43,920 nucleotides of DNA from PVC group bacterium (lineage in GTDB: Bacteria; Verrucomicrobiota; Kiritimatiellia; PWTM01). Shown piece by piece: positions 1 to 9,241 of this stretch. The stretch covers positions 1 through 43,920 of the forward strand of contig PWTM01000131.1 of assembly GCA_003563855.1 (NCBI GenBank), read 5' to 3'. A program made the position numbers and the translations under genes. The notes beneath the pieces were generated by a model, which had not been told where the DNA came from, made no database searches, and was given only the letters and a program-made list of their open reading frames with translations. How positions within the stretch are numbered: position 1 is the first letter of the stretch; the number at the start of each line of letters is the position of its first letter.

Positions 1-120
1 ATACCGCATTGACGGGGCCTGGGGCCGATGTAGTTCGCGGCAAAGTTGACGGATACGTTAGCTCCGGTGTAGTTTGCGAGTAAGCTGACGCCGTAGTCGA
101 TGGTGGGCAGTATGGTCGCG

Positions 121-876
121 ATGTCGTTTCCGCACGAGAATCTATCCGTATACCGAAAAGCCCTCGATTTCTTCGGTGGGATTCAACGGCAGGTAGCCGC
201 GTGGAGCAGACGGCACGTGTTTGTAGATCATCTGATACGTGCGGCGGAGAGCATACTCTTCAATTTGGTGGAGGGCGTGCGACTGCGTGCTACGGATAAG
301 AAGGTGATCACTCTCGACTACGCCATCGGTTCGGTTCTGGAGTGTGCGGCCTGTATGGACATCGCGATGCTGAAGGGGTTGCTGACCGAGTCTGTTGCGG
401 TTGGACAGAAGACCGCCTTGTTGGAACTCTGCAAGATGCTTGTGGGGCTGCGCAACTCATGGAGCGCACCGCGTGTGGCGGAAGATGCTGTGTCCTATGA
501 AGCCGGCAGCGTGCCGTCGGGCGGATCCGTCATCTTCTATCATGAGACCATGGATCGCTATATCGTGACGCTCGAATTCTATCGATGGCTCATCGCCACA
601 GTGGCCACGCAGCGCCCGCCTGTCGCGTATGCGAAGGCCGCGGACACGTTGGCCACGCGCATTCTGTTGAACATCGCGGAAAGCAACGGACGCTATGCGT
701 CCCTCTCTCGGCAGACCTTTCTCGATACAGCCAATGCGGCGACTGCCAAACTTGCGGTTCTACTCGATATGGGTGTTCGCCGAGGCATCATGGCACAGCC
801 AGAGGTCGCAACAGGAAAGGGGCTTCTGGTACGAGTAGGACAGATGACAGCCAGGAAGGACTACACGACCCCATGA
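121..876 (+). CDS. Four-helix bundle protein (23S rRNA intervening-sequence protein-like), apparently two tandem domains
   Basis: ORF 100..876. MSFPHENLSVYRKALDFF...HLIRAAESILFNLVEG resembles the four-helix bundle/IVP family; a second similar half YHETMDRYIVTLEFYRWL...ATRILLNIAESNGR follows. Start M chosen at 121. Confidence 0.6.
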   Translation: MSFPHENLSVYRKALDFFGGIQRQVAAWSRRHVFVDHLIRAAESILFNLVEGVRLRATDKKVITLDYAIGSVLECAACMDIAMLKGLLTESVAVGQKTALLELCKMLVGLRNSWSAPRVAEDAVSYEAGSVPSGGSVIFYHETMDRYIVTLEFYRWLIATVATQRPPVAYAKAADTLATRILLNIAESNGRYASLSRQTFLDTANAATAKLAVLLDMGVRRGIMAQPEVATGKGLLVRVGQMTARKDYTTP

Positions 877-1189
877 TCTTCGGTGTGAAAGAAACCGTTG
901 AACGCGAGAACGAAGCGTTTGAAGGTCTTTCTTTTTCGCTAACTGCCTCGAAAACTCCTGCGAGGCTAACTCCAACGCTATCTTTGCCGCGAACTCCACC
1001 GAGTCGGGGCAAGCAGAATTGTCTCCGTCGGCCTTTCGTGCGTCGGCGCATTGCACAATGCGCACATGCTAAGATAGTCGGGGCCGGGCATTTCGGGCAG
1101 AGACCGCCAGAAGTGAGATGCGCCCCGGCGCGGGCGCGAAGAACAGTGGGCTGGCCGGCTGGGCCGGCGTGTGCGAGCATGGGCGCTCG

Positions 1190-2392
1190 ATGAACGCGCG
1201 ACGCATCGGGGTGGCGATCCAGACCCAGCAGGTGCACGCCGAGCACCAGCAGCTCTATCGCGGGGTCCGCGACTACAGCCGGGAGCACGCGGGGTTCCGC
1301 TGCATCCTGGCGCCCTTCGCCGCCGCGGATCTGAAGGCCGCGCCGAAATCCCGTCCGCCTTACGACGGCATCCTGGCCCAGGCGACGCCGGAGCTGGTGG
1401 AGGTCGCCGCGGGCGCGGGAGTTCCTGTGGTGGACGTCTGGCGCGATTCCCGGGTCACCGTGCCGATCAATTGCGTGTTCCCGGACTTCGCGCAGGCGGG
1501 CCGCCTGGTGGGACAGCACCTCGTCTCGCGCGGGTTCGAGCGCTTCGGTCTCGTCGTGAACCGGAACAGCATGGCCCAGATCACCATGGGCGACGCATCG
1601 CTGATGGGGGGCGACACGCTGGGGTTCGCGGCCTATGTCGAGGCAAGGGGCTTCCCCTGCGCCCGGTTCCAGGCCCCGAGGGTCGTGCACGCCGACGAGG
1701 AGGCCTGGCGGGACTGGTCCCGGGCGATCCGCGCCTGGATCGTCGAGCAGCCCCGGCCGCTGGGGCTCTTCGTGCCAAACGACATGCTCTGCCGGCACAT
1801 CGCCGACCTGGCGCCGGAACTGGGGCTGCACGTCCCCCGCGATCTCGGGTTGGTGTGCGCGGAGAACGAGCCGAACTACTGCCTGCTCAGCCGCCCTTCG
1901 CTGACCGCCGTCGACCTCGGTTTCCGCCGGGTCGGCTACGAGGCGGCCGCGCTGCTGGACCGCATGCTGGCCGCCGGGCGGCGGCGGACGCGGCGCGAGA
2001 TTCTCCTCGTGGACCCGCATGCGCTGTACCCCCGGGAGTCCACCGATGCGATTGCCGTCGAGGATCCGCTCGTGGCCACCGCACTGCGCTACATCCTCGA
2101 ACACGCGCACGAGCCGATCCATGTCGGCGACGTCGCCCGGCACGCGGCCACGACGCGGCGCACGCTGGAGCGCCGCTTCCGGGAGGTGCTGGAGCGCACC
2201 ATCACGCAGGAAATCGTCCGCTGCCGTCTCGACCGGCTGAAGCGGCGCCTGGCCGAGAGCGATACGCCGATCAAGATCCTGGCCGCCGATTCCGGCTTCA
2301 ACAGCCCCCGCGCGCTCTACGAGACGTTCGTTCGCGAGGAAGGCCTCTCCCCTTCCGCCTACCGGGTCCGGCGGCGCGGCGAGCGGCGGTAG
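1190..2392 (+). CDS. XylR-like AraC-family transcriptional regulator (periplasmic-binding-like sensor + AraC HTH)
   Basis: N-terminal LacI/XylR-like sensor (GVAIQTQQVHAEHQQLYRGVRDY...) and C-terminal AraC helix-turn-helix (VGDVARHAATTRRTLERRFREVL...ILAADSGFNSPRALYETFVREEGLSPSAYR). Confidence 0.85.
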   Translation: MNARRIGVAIQTQQVHAEHQQLYRGVRDYSREHAGFRCILAPFAAADLKAAPKSRPPYDGILAQATPELVEVAAGAGVPVVDVWRDSRVTVPINCVFPDFAQAGRLVGQHLVSRGFERFGLVVNRNSMAQITMGDASLMGGDTLGFAAYVEARGFPCARFQAPRVVHADEEAWRDWSRAIRAWIVEQPRPLGLFVPNDMLCRHIADLAPELGLHVPRDLGLVCAENEPNYCLLSRPSLTAVDLGFRRVGYEAAALLDRMLAAGRRRTRREILLVDPHALYPRESTDAIAVEDPLVATALRYILEHAHEPIHVGDVARHAATTRRTLERRFREVLERTITQEIVRCRLDRLKRRLAESDTPIKILAADSGFNSPRALYETFVREEGLSPSAYRVRRRGERR

Positions 2393-2682
2393 CCGCCGCC
2401 ATCGCTCCGTCGATGGGTTGCGGCGCATGACCCGTGCGGCGGCCGTCCGGTCCTTGTCTCTGCGAATGCCGAAGCGTAGACTCTATTCCATCGCACGGTT
2501 CGCCGGGCGCGAAATATGCGTGAGCGGCCAGGAATGCAGGTCCGATGACGCGCTCGCGTGATCGTCCTCGTCCTTCGTCCTCCTTCCCGGACGCTGGAGG
2601 ACGGAGGAATCGAGGCCGACGAAGGAAATGAATGATGTTCGCGCGACCCCGAAAGGGTGCGCCTCGGCAGGAGACTGGAACG

Positions 2683-5600
2683 ATGAGACACAGACGTTGG
2701 ATCCCCACCGCGGCGTTCGGCCTTTTCGCGGGCCTGTTGGGCTTACCCCGGGTGACGCCGGCGGCCCGCGGGGCGGAGGGCGGCTCGTATTACACGCAGA
2801 CCCCGCTCTTCTCCACCCACCCGAAGGAAGACGAACCCGGCTCGATCGACCGGTTCGGGCCCGTGGGCATGGGCATCCAGCTCCATCTGCCCGCCTTCCG
2901 TATGCGCATCAAGAGCATCGAGGAGGGCTCGCCGGCGGCCGCCACCGGCCGGCTCCGGCCCGGGCAGTGGATCGAGAGCATCAACGGGCGCACCCTCCGG
3001 GATCGGGATCCGCGCAAGGTCCTGGGCGACGTCCTGGCGCGGGCGGAAGCGACCGACGGCCGGCTCGTCTTCCTTGTGCGCGAGGACGAGGACGCCCGTC
3101 CCGAGGAAGTCGTGGTGACGGTTCCCGTGCTCGGCGCCTACAGCGAGACCTGGCCGCTCGACTGCCCGAAGTCCGACCGCATCGTCCGCAACATGGCGGA
3201 CTACCTGGCCACGCGGACCTGGGGCGGCGGCGTCAACCTCGACGGCCCCGCCCTGCTCTTCCTGCTCTCGACCGGGGAGGATCGGGACCTGGAAGTCGCG
3301 CGCCGGTGGATCCAGCGAACGGTCGCGTTTCACCGCGATCGGCCGGTGACGCGGCACGGCGCCTGGATGCTGGGCTACGGAGGGATCCCGCTGGCGGAGT
3401 ACTACCTGCGGACCGGCGACGAAACGATCCTGCCGGTCATCGAAGACGCCGTCCGCGCAGCGGAGGAGCTTTACATGCCGGGCGGCTGGTCCACGCGGGG
3501 GCACGGCGTCTGGACGTACTACGGCGGCGGCCGAATGAGCGCGGCGGGCGTGCACGTGCTCACGTTCCTGTTGCTGGCCCGGGAATGCGGCGTCGAGGTA
3601 GACGAAGAAGTCTTGCAGGGCGCGCTGCGTCAGTTCTTCCGCTTCGCCGGCCGGGGCAATCTCGCCTACGGCGACCACCGGCCCGAGGGCGGCTTCGTGG
3701 ACAACGGCAAGACCGGGGCGCTGGCCTTCGCCATGTCCGCGGCGGCCGGCCTCACGCCCGGGGGCGAGGACTCGGTCTACGCCGCCGCGCGCGATATCTC
3801 GGCCGTCAAGGGCTTCTACTCGACCTCCTGGATGCTCCACGGCCACACCGGCGGCGGGATCGGCGAGATCTGGCGCAGCGCCTCGATGGGGCTGCTCGCG
3901 GAACGGGAACCGCTCAAGTACCGGGAGTTCATGGACAACCGCGCCTGGCACTACGACCTCTCGCGGCGGTTCGACGGCTCGTTCACGATCCTGGGCGGCG
4001 AACGGTACGACAACACGCAATGGGGCGTGGGCTATGCCCTGACCTACACGATCCCGCGGCGCACGCTGCGCATCGCCGGGGCGCCCCCGGGCCCGTTCAG
4101 CCGGACGCATGCGCTCCCGGAGCGGCCCTGGGGCACGGAAGCGGACGACGCGTTCTACTCGCGGACGCCGGCGCCGGACCGGCAGGGCCGCGTGCACAAC
4201 GTGGGCGCCGAGCGGCTGGCGACCGACGCGGGGGCCGCGATCGGCCGCCGGTTGAGCCGGCCCGACGTGTCCGACGAGGAACTGCTCCGGTACGCGCGCC
4301 ACCCGGACCAGGGCATCCGGGACATGGCGGCGGGCCAGATTGGCCGGCGCCGGCGCACGGCCCTGATCGCGGAGCTTCTCGACGACCGCGACGCGCGCGG
4401 ACGCTTCTCGGCCGTGCAGGCCATCCGCGCCCTGCCCGCGGCCGAGGTGACCGGCCCGATGCAGGAGCGGATGATCGCGATGCTGAACGATCCGGCGGAA
4501 TCCTGGTGGGTCGTGGACAACGTCCTTCAGACCGCGAACCGGATCGAGACCGAAAGGCTCGCCCGGCACACGGACCGCCTGCTCCACTGGCTGGACCACG
4601 AGGACTGGTGGATGAGCAGCTCGGCGCTGCAGGCGCTGGTGCGCGTGGCGACGCACGAGGAGGACGCGGTCGACCGGGTGTTCCCTCGGATCGGCGCGGT
4701 GCTGGCCGCCAACCAGCGCTTCGGCCGCTGGACGCCCTGGGGGCTGGAGCCGCTTCTGAAGGACGCGCCGCCCACGGCGCAGGCGGCGGCGCGCGATATG
4801 CTGACCGACGCCTACCTGGCCTGGCCCGAGGGCAAGGAACGCTACGGCGACCCCCAGCATCCGCAGGCGGGGGCCTGGTTCGTGGACGGCCTGGCCCGGC
4901 TCCTGGCGGGCCTGCCGGACGGCATGGAGACGCTCTACCGGGTCGGCCGCGTCCGCTTCCCCGATCGAACGCTTCCGCACCAGGATCTCTTCCTGGGCGC
5001 CGATCGCGACCGGCTCGGCCCCGAGCTGGCCGAGGCCGTGGACGCGACGATCCGCGAGAACCTGATCCCGGAGTTCGTGGGCCGGCATGCCGCCGACCTG
5101 CTGCGCGGCAACCGCCTGGAGGAGCTGGTGGCGCTGTACCGGAGCATCGGCGTGCACGACTACGACTGGCAACGGCACGGACCGCGACGGAACGAGATGG
5201 AATGGAACTATTTCAGCTTCGATCCCGTCGAACAGCCGCCGCACGGACGGGAGCGCGCCCGGCTCGGACGCTACCGCGAGGTGACCTATCCGGCGGGCAT
5301 GGAGCGCTGGTATGCGCCCGATTTCGACCCGGCCGCGGCCGGCTGGCGCCGCGGGTTTGCGCCTTTCGCGTCGGACGAAGGGCGTCTGCCGCCCCATGCG
5401 GGCCTGAGGAATTGCCAGGGCGAGCATGATTTCTGCGGCTGCGGCGAACCGGCGCGCACCCTCTGGGAGAACGAGGTGCTTCTGCTGAACGGGACGTTCG
5501 ATGTGCCGCCGTTCGAGGAAGGGTATGCCTATCGCATCCTGATCGGCGGCATGTCCCACGTCAGCGCCGGCGACGGCGCGCGGGTCTACGTGAACGGCCG

Positions 5601-6261
5601 GCTGATCTATCAGCGCAGGACGGCCGTGGACCGACGCGGGGGCATGCAGCCGATCGGTACGACGATCGACCGGGAGTGGTGGCCCGAATTCGAGGACGGC
5701 CGGGTGCAGCTCGCCGCGACCAGCTTCCTGAAATACCACCCGCGCACCGGTCGGTACGGCAACTACATCACCATCTTCCTGCAGCGACGGAAGATGCCGC
5801 CGCTCGACACGGAGATGATGTTGCGCGCCGCGCGCGTAACGCCGATGACCTCGACCGCCTGGCAGGCGATGCAGGACCCGGATCGCGGCGAGGAGGCCTC
5901 GCCGGATGAAGGCAAGTTCACCTGGGATGGCACACGGACGCCCAACCGGGCGCTGCGTGGAAGCTGGACTCAGCTCGGGCGGGTGAACTCGCTGGAAACG
6001 TTCATCCCCGGCCAACGAATCCCGACCAACGCCCGATGGCCATTGCAGAGGATCGCCTTCGAGCCCAACGGCCGGACGGACGATCCGCTGCTCTTCTACA
6101 CGGGCGACACGCTGATGGACCTGGGGCGGAGAGAGGCGCTCGAGATGACAGTTCGCGAGATCGACGGCGAGACGTATCTCTTCGTCGAGGCCGGCGGCTT
6201 CGATGCCCGCCACGGCCCGGATTGGAAGCCGCCGCTGTACGTGTTAAGGCGGGAACGGTGA
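2683..6261 (+). CDS. Large secreted PDZ-containing protein, DUF6288-like
   Basis: ORF 2632..6261. Signal peptide MRHRRWIPTAAFGLFAGLLGLPRVTPAARGA; PDZ-like IKSIEEGSPAAATGRLRPGQWIESINGR; long helical-repeat/C-terminal region. Confidence 0.7.
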   Translation: MRHRRWIPTAAFGLFAGLLGLPRVTPAARGAEGGSYYTQTPLFSTHPKEDEPGSIDRFGPVGMGIQLHLPAFRMRIKSIEEGSPAAATGRLRPGQWIESINGRTLRDRDPRKVLGDVLARAEATDGRLVFLVREDEDARPEEVVVTVPVLGAYSETWPLDCPKSDRIVRNMADYLATRTWGGGVNLDGPALLFLLSTGEDRDLEVARRWIQRTVAFHRDRPVTRHGAWMLGYGGIPLAEYYLRTGDETILPVIEDAVRAAEELYMPGGWSTRGHGVWTYYGGGRMSAAGVHVLTFLLLARECGVEVDEEVLQGALRQFFRFAGRGNLAYGDHRPEGGFVDNGKTGALAFAMSAAAGLTPGGEDSVYAAARDISAVKGFYSTSWMLHGHTGGGIGEIWRSASMGLLAEREPLKYREFMDNRAWHYDLSRRFDGSFTILGGERYDNTQWGVGYALTYTIPRRTLRIAGAPPGPFSRTHALPERPWGTEADDAFYSRTPAPDRQGRVHNVGAERLATDAGAAIGRRLSRPDVSDEELLRYARHPDQGIRDMAAGQIGRRRRTALIAELLDDRDARGRFSAVQAIRALPAAEVTGPMQERMIAMLNDPAESWWVVDNVLQTANRIETERLARHTDRLLHWLDHEDWWMSSSALQALVRVATHEEDAVDRVFPRIGAVLAANQRFGRWTPWGLEPLLKDAPPTAQAAARDMLTDAYLAWPEGKERYGDPQHPQAGAWFVDGLARLLAGLPDGMETLYRVGRVRFPDRTLPHQDLFLGADRDRLGPELAEAVDATIRENLIPEFVGRHAADLLRGNRLEELVALYRSIGVHDYDWQRHGPRRNEMEWNYFSFDPVEQPPHGRERARLGRYREVTYPAGMERWYAPDFDPAAAGWRRGFAPFASDEGRLPPHAGLRNCQGEHDFCGCGEPARTLWENEVLLLNGTFDVPPFEEGYAYRILIGGMSHVSAGDGARVYVNGRLIYQRRTAVDRRGGMQPIGTTIDREWWPEFEDGRVQLAATSFLKYHPRTGRYGNYITIFLQRRKMPPLDTEMMLRAARVTPMTSTAWQAMQDPDRGEEASPDEGKFTWDGTRTPNRALRGSWTQLGRVNSLETFIPGQRIPTNARWPLQRIAFEPNGRTDDPLLFYTGDTLMDLGRREALEMTVREIDGETYLFVEAGGFDARHGPDWKPPLYVLRRER

Positions 6262-6265
6262 TCCG

Positions 6266-6356
6266 AATGCGGAACGCGGAATGCGGAATGCGGAACGGGG
6301 GACGGGGAAATGCCGAATGCCGGGTGCCGAAGGCCGAAGGCTTCGGAGGCAGAAGG
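6266..6356 (+). repeat. Heptamer array, GCGGAAT family (about 13 units, degenerating rightwards)
   Basis: Strict 7-bp phasing: aatgcgg aacgcgg aatgcgg aatgcgg aacgggg gacgggg aaatgcc gaatgcc gggtgcc gaaggcc gaaggct tcggagg cagaagg; begins 4 nt after the stop codon of the preceding gene. Confidence 0.85.
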
Positions 6357-6414
6357 AGGAACCGGGGAGGAGGGGGCGAGGCGGCGCTTGCGGGCGCGCC
6401 TTCCCGGCAGGCGC

Positions 6415-7764
6415 ATGGCAGGGGCGATGCTTTGCGCGGCGGCGGTTGTGCTGTCCGGTAGCGGGGCCATCGGGGAGGCAGAAGCCTTGAACGACGTGGA
6501 CGGGGTGCATGGCCGGGTATTCCGCGTGGACACGGAAAACCGGCAATTCGAGCTGCTCACGGAGACGCTGTTCGATCCGACGGCGCCGGAAGGCCGTTCG
6601 CGGCACCGGGTGCACTGGACCGACGAGACCCGGTTCATCCGGGTCGTCCGCCAGAACTCCTTCGCCGGGCTGGAGGGAACGTTCCGGGCGCACTTCCGGA
6701 ATCTCGATGAGGCCAACGCCGAAGCCGCGCGGGCGGGCCGGCCGTTCGTCGCACTGCGCGTGACGCTGCGGGCCGAGACCGAGCCGGCGGAGGCGCCACC
6801 GGACGACGCCTCGCAACTGGTCGCGGAGTTCCGGCCGGACCCGGACTCCGAGGCGCATCGGGGCGGGACGGTCCTCCTCGAAGGACGAGCCGTTCCGGTG
6901 CGGTTGCGCGGCCCGCGCGCCGAGGTGGAGATCCGGCGGCCCGCGGCCGCGGCCCAACTCGCCGAGGGGTTCTGGGACGCGCGGGTGTGGGGGACGCGGG
7001 AGGCGGACGGCGCCTGGGTCGCGCGCCGGATGGACATCGAGGCCCGCGAGGATCCGCGCACGGTCGACGATCCCCGTCTTCCGCGCGTGCTCGTGATCGG
7101 CGACTCGATCAGCATGAACTACCACGAGGCCGCAAAGCGCGCGCTGCAGGGGGTGGCCAACTATTACCGGAACGACGGGAACGCGGGTCCTTCGGACCGC
7201 GGGGTCCTGTGCGTTGAGCTCTGGCTGGGCGACCACACGCAGCCGGGGTTGCACTGGGACCTGATCCAGTTCAACCACGGCTTGCACGACCTGCGCCAGG
7301 CCTACGACGAGGCGACGGGCGAATACGGCGCCCACCAGGTCCCGGTCGAGGCCTACCAGGAGAACCTCGAGCAGATCATTGCCGTGCTCAAGCGGACCGG
7401 CGCCCGGCTGATGTGGTGCACGACCACGCCGGTGCCCAACGACTCGCACGGCCGCTGGCCGACCGGCGTCTTCGGCCGCCGCAAGGACGAGGATCTCGTC
7501 TACAACCGCGCGGCGCTGGAGGTCATCCGCCGCCACCCGGAGATCCTCGTGAACGACTTGAACGCCTTCGTACGCGGCTCGCCGGAATTCGACGCCTGGC
7601 GGAACCAGGCCGACGTGCACTTCTGGGACGGGCGACTGCCGGAGTTCCTCGGCCAGGCCGTCGCCGGGGCCGTGACCAGGGCGCTGTCCGCGTCTCCGTC
7701 GGGTTCGGCGCAAGGGCAGCAGACCGCAGGGCAGGATGGGGACGCCGGCGTACCGGGGAGGTGA
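6415..7764 (+). CDS. SGNH/GDSL hydrolase family protein, secreted
   Basis: ORF 6310..7764. Signal peptide MAGAMLCAAAVVLSGSGAIGEAEA; GDS motif RVLVIGDSISMNYHEAAKRALQG; HxxxxD-type NHGLHDLRQAYD. An upstream in-frame ATG at 6310 lies within the heptamer array. Confidence 0.8.
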   Translation: MAGAMLCAAAVVLSGSGAIGEAEALNDVDGVHGRVFRVDTENRQFELLTETLFDPTAPEGRSRHRVHWTDETRFIRVVRQNSFAGLEGTFRAHFRNLDEANAEAARAGRPFVALRVTLRAETEPAEAPPDDASQLVAEFRPDPDSEAHRGGTVLLEGRAVPVRLRGPRAEVEIRRPAAAAQLAEGFWDARVWGTREADGAWVARRMDIEAREDPRTVDDPRLPRVLVIGDSISMNYHEAAKRALQGVANYYRNDGNAGPSDRGVLCVELWLGDHTQPGLHWDLIQFNHGLHDLRQAYDEATGEYGAHQVPVEAYQENLEQIIAVLKRTGARLMWCTTTPVPNDSHGRWPTGVFGRRKDEDLVYNRAALEVIRRHPEILVNDLNAFVRGSPEFDAWRNQADVHFWDGRLPEFLGQAVAGAVTRALSASPSGSAQGQQTAGQDGDAGVPGR

Positions 7765-7770
7765 TCGGGC

Positions 7771-9219
7771 ATGAGCAAGGTAACCCTGAACACGGCGGAG
7801 TTGCGCGACCGGATCAACGGTTGCTGGATGGGCAAGAGCATCGGCGGGACGCTGGGCGCCCCCTTCGAGGGCCGGAGGGCCATCCTCGACGTCACCGGCT
7901 ACACCCATCCGGCGGGTGAACCGCTGCCCAATGACGATCTCGACCTGCAGCTCGTCTGGTTGCGCGCCGTTCAGGAACGGGGACCCCGGGGGATCTCCAG
8001 CCAGGTCCTCGGGGAATACTGGCTGAACTACATCCCCCCGCACTGGAACGAATACGGCATCAGCAAGGCGAACCAGCGCGCCGGACTGCTGCCGCCGATT
8101 TCCGGACACTATCGCAACGAACGGTGGCGCAACTCGAACGGGGCCTGGATTCGCTCCGAGATCTGGGCCTGCCTCGCCCCCGGACAACCGGATGTGGCGG
8201 CGCGGTTCGCCTGCGAGGACGCGTCGGTCGATCACGGCGGCGGCGAGGGCACCATCGCGGCGGTCTTCACCGCGGCGGTCCAGAGCGCCGCGTTTGTCGA
8301 GCACGACCGCGATGCGCTCCTGCGCATCGGCCTCTCCAAGCTCCCACCGGACAGCCGGGTCGCCCGAAGCGTCGGCATCGCGATCGACGCCTGCAAGGCG
8401 GGGCTGACCTGGCAGGAGGCGCGCGCGAAGGTGGTGGCGGACAGCGCCGACCTGGGATGGTTCCAGGCGCCGGCAAACGTGGCGTTCGTCGTCATCGGCT
8501 GGCTGTACGGCGAGGGCGACTTCGGGAAGTCGATCTGCACCGCGGTCAACTGCGGCGACGACACGGACTGCACCGGCGCCACGCTGGGGGCGCTGCTGGG
8601 GATTCTGCTGGGCCGGAAGGCGCTGCCCGCGGAATGGATCGAGCCGATCGGCGAACGCATCGTGACGGTCGCCATCGACCGCGGGTCCCTCTACGGCATC
8701 CCGGGCGACATCGGGGCGCTCACGGAGGCCGTGATGGCGCAGATCCCGGCGATGCGCACGGCCTTTCCCGGCGACGTGGAACTCTCCGAGACGGCACCCA
8801 CCGATCTCTCGGACGTCGCCGGGCTGAAACTGGACGACCCGAAGGCCGCCCGGGATCTGTGGAGCCGCTCCCCCTACGCGGTATCCTTTGATTTCGTCCA
8901 CACGCGGGTCTGTCTCGATTATGGCCGCGACCCGGAAATCGCGGCCGGGAAGCCGTTCCCGATCGCGGTCACCCTGACGAACCGGATGCCCGAAAGCCGG
9001 CATATCGACCTGCGCTGGCATCTGCCGGAGGGTTGGACGGTGACGCCCTCGGCAGTGAATCACGTGATGCTGGACCACTGGCCTCCCGAACGCCGGGTCG
9101 AGGTGGAGATCAACGCCGACCGGCTGGAGCAGGGGGTCAACCGCGGCATTCTCGAGGTCCTTGCCGAAGGACGTCCGACCGTCGGTCTCGTGCCGCTGGT
9201 ATTCATGAGCGCGAGATGA
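7771..9219 (+). CDS. ADP-ribosylglycohydrolase family protein with C-terminal beta-sandwich-like extension
   Basis: MSKVTLNTAELRDRINGCWMGKSIGGTLGAPFEG...PNDDLDLQL; second metal motif NCGDDTDCTGATLGALLG. Confidence 0.85.
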   Translation: MSKVTLNTAELRDRINGCWMGKSIGGTLGAPFEGRRAILDVTGYTHPAGEPLPNDDLDLQLVWLRAVQERGPRGISSQVLGEYWLNYIPPHWNEYGISKANQRAGLLPPISGHYRNERWRNSNGAWIRSEIWACLAPGQPDVAARFACEDASVDHGGGEGTIAAVFTAAVQSAAFVEHDRDALLRIGLSKLPPDSRVARSVGIAIDACKAGLTWQEARAKVVADSADLGWFQAPANVAFVVIGWLYGEGDFGKSICTAVNCGDDTDCTGATLGALLGILLGRKALPAEWIEPIGERIVTVAIDRGSLYGIPGDIGALTEAVMAQIPAMRTAFPGDVELSETAPTDLSDVAGLKLDDPKAARDLWSRSPYAVSFDFVHTRVCLDYGRDPEIAAGKPFPIAVTLTNRMPESRHIDLRWHLPEGWTVTPSAVNHVMLDHWPPERRVEVEINADRLEQGVNRGILEVLAEGRPTVGLVPLVFMSAR

Positions 9220-9241
9220 CGCTCCCTGGGAGGGTTTCCAC

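Noticed and set aside
1-110. Minus-strand open frame reading ...TIDYGVSLLANYTGANVSVNFAANYIGPRP
   Set aside because: Plausible beta-repeat peptide running off the left edge, but too short and with no visible start; cannot be supported.
788-2428. Long minus-strand ORFs antisense to the XylR-type regulator and to many other genes (for example 2743..6213, 6244..9243, 22293..24893)
   Set aside because: High-GC antisense shadows: Arg/Pro/Ala/His-rich composition, no recognisable motifs, full overlap with well-supported genes.
2628-5429. 933-aa + ORF in an alternative frame of the DUF6288-like gene
   Set aside because: Gly/Arg/Pro-rich frame-shadow of the supported CDS 2683..6261.
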